Positions 7,498 to 12,433 of a stretch of DNA of 12,433 nt are shown piece after piece (position 1 is the stretch's first letter; every line of letters begins with the position of its first letter). The translations under genes and the position numbers were made by a program. Source of the DNA: Deltaproteobacteria bacterium. GTDB taxonomy: Bacteria > Desulfobacterota > Desulfobacteria > Desulfobacterales > UBA11574. The notes under the pieces are model-generated. The model saw only the letters and a list, made by a program, of their open reading frames with translations, was not told where the DNA came from and searched no databases. Where the stretch lies: positions 1 through 12,433 of the forward strand of contig JAFDCA010000626.1 in assembly GCA_019313025.1 (NCBI GenBank), written 5' to 3'.

Positions 7498-8645
7498 CAT
7501 TTTCCATAGATCAAACCAAAGGCGATATCTGCCACTCGCTCCGATGCACCCGGACCACCCAGTTTATCTCTAATCGCCAGTAACTCCAGACTTAATTGTC
7601 TGAGACCGAACGGATCGCTCAGCATTTTAAATACCGTATCTGCAATCCTTTCGGAAGATGCTTCTTTCTGAATCAACTCCGGAACAATCTCTTTGCCCGA
7701 GATGAGGTTAACAAGGCCAACATTTTTAACGCGTATCATTGTCTTTCCCAACCAGAAACTCACTGGAGATACTTTATAAATGATGACCATCGGCGTGCCT
7801 GAAATTGCCGCCTCCAAAGTTACGGTTCCGGATGCGGCCACAACAACTTTGCTTTTTTCTAAAACGTTTCTCACATTACCGGCAACAATCTCAAAATCAG
7901 CCTCTCCTTTATGTTCTTTAACAATCTCTTTAAGACGCTTTTTCTCCACATCAGGCGAAAGGGATATAAAGAACTTTATGGTTTCGATTTTTTTTAACAG
8001 GACTCGAGCTGCGCCAATCATCACCGGCAGATGCCTTTCAATCTCCCCGTGACGGGATCCCGGAAGTAGACCGATGGCAGGGGTGTCATCCATCCACTTA
8101 TCCTCTATCTTTTCTTTTGTCGGAAGACTGTTTTCCAGCAATGGATGTCCCACAAAAGTCACCGGGATGTTTTGTTTTCTGTAAAAATTTTCTTCAAAGG
8201 GTAAAATAACGGCCATGTGGTCCACCAGTTTATCAATCTTTTTAACTCTCCCAGGTCTCCACGCCCAAATCTGCGGACTGATATAATATAAAATAGGTAT
8301 TCCCATTTTTTTGGCTGCTGCTGCCACATGAAGATTAAAATCAGGAAAATCAATCAGTATCAGTAAATCCGGGCGCATGGTCTTGAATGCCTTTTTAACC
8401 ATTCGAAGACTTCTTAGAATGTTTGGAACCTTTGAAAATACTTCGGTTATTCCAACAACGGAAATTTCATGCGCATCAATAATGATGTTAACTCCGGTTT
8501 CTTTAAGCGCCTGACCACCGATTCCATAAAAAAAGAGCCCATTGTTTCTTTTTTGCATGGCCTTAACAAGTTTCGCACCATGCAGATCACCGGAAGTTTC
8601 TCCGGCAATAATCATGACACGATTCTTGTTTGAAAAACAGTCCAT
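7497..8645 (-). CDS. lpxB: LpxB, lipid-A-disaccharide synthase
   Basis: Peripheral membrane glycosyltransferase (GT19) joining lipid X to UDP-2,3-diacylglucosamine through a beta-1,6 link to give the tetraacyl disaccharide 1-phosphate. The 382-residue length is usual. Landmarks are MIIAGETSGDLHGAKLV (11-27), LILIDFPDFNLHVA (95-108), YYISPQIWAWRPGR (120-133), FVGHPLLENS (164-173), LLPGSRHGEIERHLPV (193-208) and ASGTVTLEAAISGTPMV (271-287), all hallmarks of the family. The ATG at 8645 has a weak Shine-Dalgarno but gives the expected short lead before MIIAGE; the only nearby alternative is Met11. It follows the oxidoreductase by 7 bp. Its TGA stop lies at the very edge of a dispersed repeat copy (7450-7497). 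Confidence 0.97.
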   Translation of the reverse strand: MDCFSNKNRVMIIAGETSGDLHGAKLVKAMQKRNNGLFFYGIGGQALKETGVNIIIDAHEISVVGITEVFSKVPNILRSLRMVKKAFKTMRPDLLILIDFPDFNLHVAAAAKKMGIPILYYISPQIWAWRPGRVKKIDKLVDHMAVILPFEENFYRKQNIPVTFVGHPLLENSLPTKEKIEDKWMDDTPAIGLLPGSRHGEIERHLPVMIGAARVLLKKIETIKFFISLSPDVEKKRLKEIVKEHKGEADFEIVAGNVRNVLEKSKVVVAASGTVTLEAAISGTPMVIIYKVSPVSFWLGKTMIRVKNVGLVNLISGKEIVPELIQKEASSERIADTVFKMLSDPFGLRQLSLELLAIRDKLGGPGASERVADIAFGLIYGK

Positions 8646-8652
8646 GGTTTAT

Positions 8653-9609
8653 CTATGACAAAAATCTTTGAACACCTTTTTTAATTTGACCCATAATATC
8701 CAGCGCAATTTCAAGGGCATCACGTCCCATTTGAGCCGTAACTTCCGGGACTTCGCGATGGATTACCGCATTTACAAATGATTTTAATTCATTCTCCAAA
8801 GCATCGCCCGTTTCAAAACCAACCTGTTTAATTTCCATACCGGGAATCAACCCAGAATCATCGCTGCCCGTTTGTTGAATGGCAGTAATTTCTTTTTTTG
8901 AAAAATCGACAGAAACATAAGCATCTCTTTGAAATAGCCTTATTTTTCTTTCGTTTTTGGTTGATATTCGGCTGGCAGTAACATTGGCAACACATCCACT
9001 TTCAAATTCAAGACGGGCATTTGCGATATCAACATGTTCAGAGACCACAGGGACTCCTGACGCATAAACAGCACTTATTTTCGATTTGACAAAGTTCAAA
9101 ATAAGATCAATATCGTGAATCATGAGATCCAAAACAACACTGACATCCGTAGAGCGCCCTTGAAAGATACTCAAACGGTGAGATTCGATAAACATCGGTT
9201 TCTTTACGATATCTTTCAGCGCCACAACTGCCGGGTTAAACCTCTCGAGGTGTCCGACCTGGATAAGAAGCGCCCTTGATTCTGCCAAATGAATCAGTTC
9301 ATCAGCCTCTTCGGTGGTCTCCGTAATCGGTTTTTCAATCAGAACGTCGATATTTTTTTTCAAAAAATCCTTGGCAATATCAAAATGAACCGATGTAGGT
9401 GCGGCAATACTGACTGCGTCAACCTTTCCAAATAGCGCTTTATGGTCTGTATATGATTTTGTATTTACCCTTTCAGCAATAGTTTCAGCACGGTTTTTAT
9501 CTATATCAACAACTCCCACCAGTTCAACATCATTCATCCGGGCATATTTCTCTGCATGGAATTGCCCGAGATATCCGACACCAATCACACCAACTCTCAC
9601 TTTTTTCAT
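8653..9609 (-). CDS. Gfo/Idh/MocA-family oxidoreductase, possible GnnA-like UDP-GlcNAc 3-dehydrogenase
   Basis: NAD(P)-dependent sugar dehydrogenase family protein of 318 residues. It shows an N-terminal Rossmann motif GVIGVGYLG (7-15), an acidic residue ending strand 2 (Asp35 in GVVDIDK, suggesting NAD preference), the EKP motif with the usual catalytic lysine (Lys93 in LIEKPI), VGHLERFNPAV (118-128) and a DLMIHDIDL segment (161-169) supplying the expected Asp/His pair. The ATG at 9609 is chosen over a TTG 7 codons upstream that would overlap lpxI; GGAAAAG lies about 10 bases upstream. It sits 4 bp after lpxI and 7 bp before lpxB, so it is almost surely made with the lipid A enzymes. GnnA, which oxidises the 3-hydroxyl of UDP-GlcNAc before transamination by GnnB, belongs to this family and sits between lpxA and lpxB in Acidithiobacillus. 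A GnnA role is inference; no GnnB is present in the window. Confidence 0.85.
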   Translation of the reverse strand: MKKVRVGVIGVGYLGQFHAEKYARMNDVELVGVVDIDKNRAETIAERVNTKSYTDHKALFGKVDAVSIAAPTSVHFDIAKDFLKKNIDVLIEKPITETTEEADELIHLAESRALLIQVGHLERFNPAVVALKDIVKKPMFIESHRLSIFQGRSTDVSVVLDLMIHDIDLILNFVKSKISAVYASGVPVVSEHVDIANARLEFESGCVANVTASRISTKNERKIRLFQRDAYVSVDFSKKEITAIQQTGSDDSGLIPGMEIKQVGFETGDALENELKSFVNAVIHREVPEVTAQMGRDALEIALDIMGQIKKGVQRFLS

Positions 9610-9613
9610 ATCG

Positions 9614-10417
9614 TCACTTTTCCAACGCAATAATGGTAATACCCGCTACATCTGCCAATTCGATCATCTCCTTCTTGTCAAAAACAACCGCCTTGCCGGC
9701 TTCAATGACCAGAACCTTCGCCCCAGCTTCAACCATCGTCCTTATCGTTTGAGCGCCTACAGCAGGAATGTCGAACCGTGTGTCTTGATGAGGTTTACAT
9801 ACTTTAACGACCACCGCAGCACCTTTACCGAGTCGGCCTCCCCGTTTTATGGTCGCATCTGTTCCATCTATGGCTTCCACCGCCAGCACCGATCCCCCTC
9901 CGATCACAATACACTGTCCGATATCGAGGCGCCCGATCTCCTTAGCCAATTTCCAGCCGAGTTCGATATCATTTTTATCTGACCGAGACGGTTTCCGTTT
10001 GGTCCAGCAACCTGGTTGCGCCAGAAGCTCCGGCATTAAAAATGTCGAGGGTTTTATTTGAATCCCCTCTTTTTCCAGAACCCTTACAAACCCTCTCAAT
10101 ATCCCATCGTCATGGGTATGTCTCATGCCGGCTATAATTGAAATCGCTTTTGTGTCGGGTCTAACATCATAAAACATTTTTGTTTTTGTAATGCCACCCA
10201 CCAGAACGGCCTGGTTGATATCGTTTTTTTTAAAAAACTTCATAATACGCTTGATCTGTCCAATATGAATCCATTCAACCGTGTCAACATGATCGTTCAA
10301 TCCTGAATCCGTCTCATTTTTGTGAGCAACGGCAAAAACACGATACCCTTTGGATTTGGCAGCTTTTGAAAAAAGAATGGGGAACTGGCCGTTCCCAGCT
10401 ATGAGTCCTATGCGCAT
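9614..10417 (-). CDS. lpxI: LpxI, UDP-2,3-diacylglucosamine pyrophosphatase
   Basis: LpxI (formerly DUF1009) hydrolyses UDP-2,3-diacylglucosamine to lipid X and UMP in the cytoplasm. It replaces LpxH in alphaproteobacteria, Desulfobacterota and others. The 267 residues begin MRIGLIAGNGQFPILFSKAA, the typical N-terminal motif. VLVGGITKTKMF (71-82), the RHTHDDGILRGF segment (99-110), AVEAIDGTDATIKRGG (179-194) and RFDIPAVGAQTI (214-225) follow. Asp216 in RFDIPAVG is probably the essential catalytic aspartate described as Asp225 in Caulobacter LpxI. The ATG is preceded by only a weak ribosome-binding sequence, and the gap before it is the repeat-bearing 292 bp, so an internal promoter is possible but not identifiable by eye. 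The stop lies 4 bp before the next gene's ATG. Confidence 0.95.
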   Translation of the reverse strand: MRIGLIAGNGQFPILFSKAAKSKGYRVFAVAHKNETDSGLNDHVDTVEWIHIGQIKRIMKFFKKNDINQAVLVGGITKTKMFYDVRPDTKAISIIAGMRHTHDDGILRGFVRVLEKEGIQIKPSTFLMPELLAQPGCWTKRKPSRSDKNDIELGWKLAKEIGRLDIGQCIVIGGGSVLAVEAIDGTDATIKRGGRLGKGAAVVVKVCKPHQDTRFDIPAVGAQTIRTMVEAGAKVLVIEAGKAVVFDKKEMIELADVAGITIIALEK

Positions 10418-10505
10418 GATAACAAGATAGTTGGTGGGTCAGGGGGCTCTTTTTTGTTGAACCACTCCATGGATAATGTTTTTCGTAAGCCGTTAACGGA
10501 TTTTT

Positions 10506-10709
10506 TGAAATCCCAAAGTCCAAGCATCAACAATCAAATAAATTCAAAATCCGAATATTCAATGACCAGAACCTTTAATTCATAAATAGGAGAGAGATGC
10601 GGTCATCTATTTTCTAATTCCTTTTTTCTATTTTCTAAATAGACGCGCCATTGTTTGGATTTTCGAATTTTGGTCATTGATCATCTGTTTATTATTTGGA
10701 ATTTTCATT
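10506..10709. repeat. Degenerate inverted-repeat region between lpxA and lpxI
   Basis: This stretch lies in the 292-bp gene-free gap. It has AT-rich, mutually inverted phrases: TCAATGACCAGA at 10559-10570 is matched in reverse by TTTTGGTCATTGA at 10668-10680 (10 exact pairs). The outer flanks on both sides carry variants of ATTC/AAAATCC/CAAATAA. An 11-base direct repeat, CTATTTTCTAA, occurs at 10607-10617 and 10628-10638. The pattern resembles the short TTTGGAATTT-type intergenic repeats found in some AT-rich bacterial genomes. That comparison is from general memory and no family is assigned. No open frame of note, terminator or clear promoter was seen in the gap. Confidence 0.5.
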
Positions 10710-11480
10710 TTACCGCGTAATTCCCCTTTTTGAAGATTGAATAAAACGGATCAAGTCATTTACTTCTGGAACCTGTTCCACTTCTGCCTTGACTCTTTCT
10801 ATGGCCTCATTTAGTGTCAGACCAATCCTGAAAATAATCCTGTAGGCCTTTTTCAATAAAGACAATGTCTCTTGTGAAAACCCATGGCGTTTTAGCCCCA
10901 CACTGTTTAAGCCATGCAGTTTTGCCCTGTCTCCAGCCGCGATAACATAAGGAGGGATGTCTTTCACGACAGCCGATTTTCCACCGACATAAGCATAGTT
11001 TCCGATCCTAACAAATTGATGAATCGCCACTAGTCCCCCCACGGTTACAAAATCCTCGATGACGATATGACCCGCCAATGTTGCATTGTTTGCTAAAATA
11101 ACGTTTCGCCCGGTTTTGCAGTCATGGGCGATATGAACATAAGCCATTAGAAAGTTCTCTTCACCAACCTCCGTAATTTCTCCGCCAAATCCTGTTCCTC
11201 TGTTTACGGTAACAAACTCGCGGATAACCGTACCCTGTCCGATCTTAACATAGGTTTTTTCACCCTGAAATTTTAATGCCTGAGGAATGGCACCGATGGA
11301 AGCATATTGGAATATCTGGCAGTTCGGGCCGATTTCAACATGCGGTTGAACAACGACATGTGGGCCGATAACCGTTCCAGATCCGATCTGAACGTTCGCT
11401 CCGATAATCGAATACGGACCGACTTCTACATTAGAATCTATATCTGCTTTAGAATCGATAATTGCTGTTGGATGTATCAT
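10710..11480 (-). CDS. lpxA: LpxA, UDP-GlcNAc (or UDP-GlcNAc3N) acyltransferase
   Basis: First enzyme of lipid A synthesis; it moves a 3-hydroxyacyl chain from ACP to position 3 of UDP-GlcNAc in the cytoplasm as a trimeric left-handed beta-helix protein. The 256-residue length fits. Hexapeptide repeats fill residues 1-180 (for example VGPYSIIGANVQIGSGTVIG), followed by the helical C-terminal domain. The motif YVHIAHDC gives His116 and catalytic His119 (E. coli His122 and His125), and IHQF gives His154 (E. coli His160). Gly167 in YVGG matches E. coli Gly173, the chain-length ruler, so a long (about C14) hydroxyacyl chain is suggested. In SIGAIPQALKF, Ala68 stands where E. coli has Asp74, which may bear on sugar choice (see findings). 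The ATG overlaps the fabZ stop and follows a GGAGAGG ribosome site. A 292-bp gap separates it from lpxI. Confidence 0.97.
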   Translation of the reverse strand: MIHPTAIIDSKADIDSNVEVGPYSIIGANVQIGSGTVIGPHVVVQPHVEIGPNCQIFQYASIGAIPQALKFQGEKTYVKIGQGTVIREFVTVNRGTGFGGEITEVGEENFLMAYVHIAHDCKTGRNVILANNATLAGHIVIEDFVTVGGLVAIHQFVRIGNYAYVGGKSAVVKDIPPYVIAAGDRAKLHGLNSVGLKRHGFSQETLSLLKKAYRIIFRIGLTLNEAIERVKAEVEQVPEVNDLIRFIQSSKRGITR

Positions 11481-11923
11481 TTTTCCTCTCCAAATGTGGC
11501 CATCAGTTCAGCTTGAGCCACGACTTTCTCATCAACATAAGCGGTTCCAGACATCTTGAATACATTACGTCGTTGTTTAAGAAATTGCATTTTAAATATC
11601 AACTGATCACCTGGTGTAACAGGTTTACGGAATTTAACCTTGTCCATACCCATAAAATAAATCAGTGACGCATGGGGTTCCCGGGTCAGGGATTTAGCGG
11701 CCAGGATAGCGCCAGCCTGACCCATGGCCTCAACAATCAGAACACCGGGCATTATCGGATTCCCCGGAAAATGACCCTGAAAAAATGGTTCGTTGATCGT
11801 CACATTCTTAAGGGCGACAACTTTCTCACCGGGCGTCAGTTCCAAAATGCGATCAATCATAATAAATGGGTACCGGTGAGGCAACAATTTCATGATTTCC
11901 TGAATATCAAAAGCATTATCCAT
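11477..11923 (-). CDS. fabZ: FabZ, 3-hydroxyacyl-[ACP] dehydratase
   Basis: Hot-dog-fold dehydratase of type II fatty acid synthesis; it converts 3-hydroxyacyl-ACP to trans-2-enoyl-ACP in the cytoplasm and competes with LpxA/LpxD for the 3-hydroxyacyl-ACP pool, which explains its place in the lipid A operon. The 148-residue length is normal. Visible motifs are LLPHRYPFIMIDRI (residues 13-26), GHFPGNPIMPGVLIVEAMGQ (50-69) with catalytic His51 and Glu65, and KFRKPVTPGDQL (98-108). The ATG at 11923 is chosen over an in-frame start 12 codons upstream because it begins the family-typical N-terminus and has a strong GGAGGAG Shine-Dalgarno motif just upstream, within the last codons of lpxD. It overlaps lpxD by 8 bases and its TGA stop overlaps the lpxA ATG (ATGA). 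Confidence 0.97.
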   Translation of the reverse strand: MDNAFDIQEIMKLLPHRYPFIMIDRILELTPGEKVVALKNVTINEPFFQGHFPGNPIMPGVLIVEAMGQAGAILAAKSLTREPHASLIYFMGMDKVKFRKPVTPGDQLIFKMQFLKQRRNVFKMSGTAYVDEKVVAQAELMATFGEEK

Positions 11924-12433
11924 TTTCTCCTCCGTTGCTTTCATCCTGTTGTTCCTCACATTTCTTTAATCTCCGGTCAACCTCTGAAAGTTTCTTTGCG
12001 ATCTCTGGAAGTTGGGGAATAATTCTCTGCACTCTCAGCCACAGTCGATGCGGCATTGCAGAAGACCCTGACACCGTTTCCCCGTCAGGTACTGATTTGG
12101 CCACGCCTGCCTGTGGTCCAACAATTGCATTATCCCCGATTCTGAGATGGCCAGCAATGCCTGCCTGTCCTGCCAGAATGGCATTTTTTCCGATCATAAC
12201 ACTCCCCGAAATTCCAACTTGTCCAACGAGCAAACTGTTTTCACCAACCGTCACATTATGCGCGATATGCACCAGGTTGTCGGTCTTGACACCACTTTGA
12301 ATCCAAGTTTTCCCAAAAGTAGCTCTGTCGATGGTGTTGCCTGCACCAATTTCAACATCGTCATCAATCTGAACAATACCGGTATGGGGAATCTTGATAT
12401 ACGTCTTTCCTTCCGGAGCAAAACCAAACCCAT
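11916..12433 (-). CDS. lpxD: LpxD, UDP-3-O-acylglucosamine N-acyltransferase (3' part only)
   Basis: This is the C-terminal half of the enzyme that transfers a 3-hydroxyacyl chain from acyl carrier protein to the 2-amine of UDP-3-O-acyl-glucosamine in the cytoplasm (third step of lipid A synthesis). The frame enters from the right edge as GFGFAPEGKTYIKIP, the typical LpxD segment, and runs about 171 residues to a TAA stop. It shows left-handed beta-helix hexapeptide repeats (IG-x4 pattern). The motif NLVHIAHNV contains the histidine matching E. coli LpxD His239 (codon at about 12258-12260), and AGIAGH supplies the match to His276 (about 12147-12149). A C-terminal helical tail (PQLPEIAKKLSEVDRRLKKCEEQ) is as expected. 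There is no frameshift: the same frame is open throughout. The 5' half lies outside the window. The last 8 bases overlap the start of fabZ, so the two are probably translationally coupled. Confidence 0.96.
   Translation of the reverse strand, partial: GFGFAPEGKTYIKIPHTGIVQIDDDVEIGAGNTIDRATFGKTWIQSGVKTDNLVHIAHNVTVGENSLLVGQVGISGSVMIGKNAILAGQAGIAGHLRIGDNAIVGPQAGVAKSVPDGETVSGSSAMPHRLWLRVQRIIPQLPEIAKKLSEVDRRLKKCEEQQDESNGGENG

Noticed and set aside
12251..12433. Possible frameshift in lpxD, since long open stretches occur in two minus-strand frames near the right edge.
   Set aside because: The frame starting at 12431 reads recognisable LpxD sequence without a break through to the stop at 11916; the other frame is a shadow with no LpxD similarity.

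Overview
The window carries a single block of lipopolysaccharide (LPS) genes, all on the minus strand. It begins inside lpxD at the right edge and ends just after lpxK at the left edge. Moderate-to-low GC, LpxI in place of LpxH, and a Gfo/Idh/MocA oxidoreductase set between lpxI and lpxB all point to a Gram-negative of the Desulfobacterota (former Deltaproteobacteria), most likely a Desulfobacterales-type sulfate reducer. That placement rests on gene content and recalled gene order; no search was run.

Layout in transcription order (right to left): lpxD (3' half, 12433-11916), fabZ (11923-11477), lpxA (11480-10710), a 292-bp gap with degenerate inverted repeats, lpxI (10417-9614), a Gfo/Idh/MocA oxidoreductase (9609-8653), lpxB (8645-7497), a 131-bp gap with a dispersed repeat copy, msbA (7365-5584), a 136-bp gap, lptF (5375-4185), lptG (4128-3052), a 237-bp gap holding a 117-bp imperfect palindrome, waaA/kdtA (2814-1492), a 306-bp gap with a 202-bp element bounded by terminal inverted repeats, and lpxK (1185-40).

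Together the genes run most of the Raetz pathway and the first export steps. LpxA and LpxD acylate the UDP-sugar (LpxC is not in the window), LpxI releases lipid X, LpxB makes the disaccharide, LpxK phosphorylates it to lipid IVA and WaaA adds Kdo. MsbA flips the core-lipid A, and LptF/LptG form the membrane part of the extractor that loads LPS onto the Lpt bridge. FabZ feeds acyl-chain synthesis. The front of the operon is tight (fabZ and lpxA each overlap the gene before them), while the back half is loosened by repeat-filled gaps.

No new defence, mobile or biosynthetic system is visible. The points worth a second look are the oxidoreductase, which may be a GnnA-like UDP-GlcNAc 3-dehydrogenase implying an amide-linked lipid A; an Asp-to-Ala change at the LpxA position equivalent to E. 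coli Asp74; and several inverted or dispersed repeats that sit only between genes, two of them just ahead of genes with GTG starts (waaA and lpxK).
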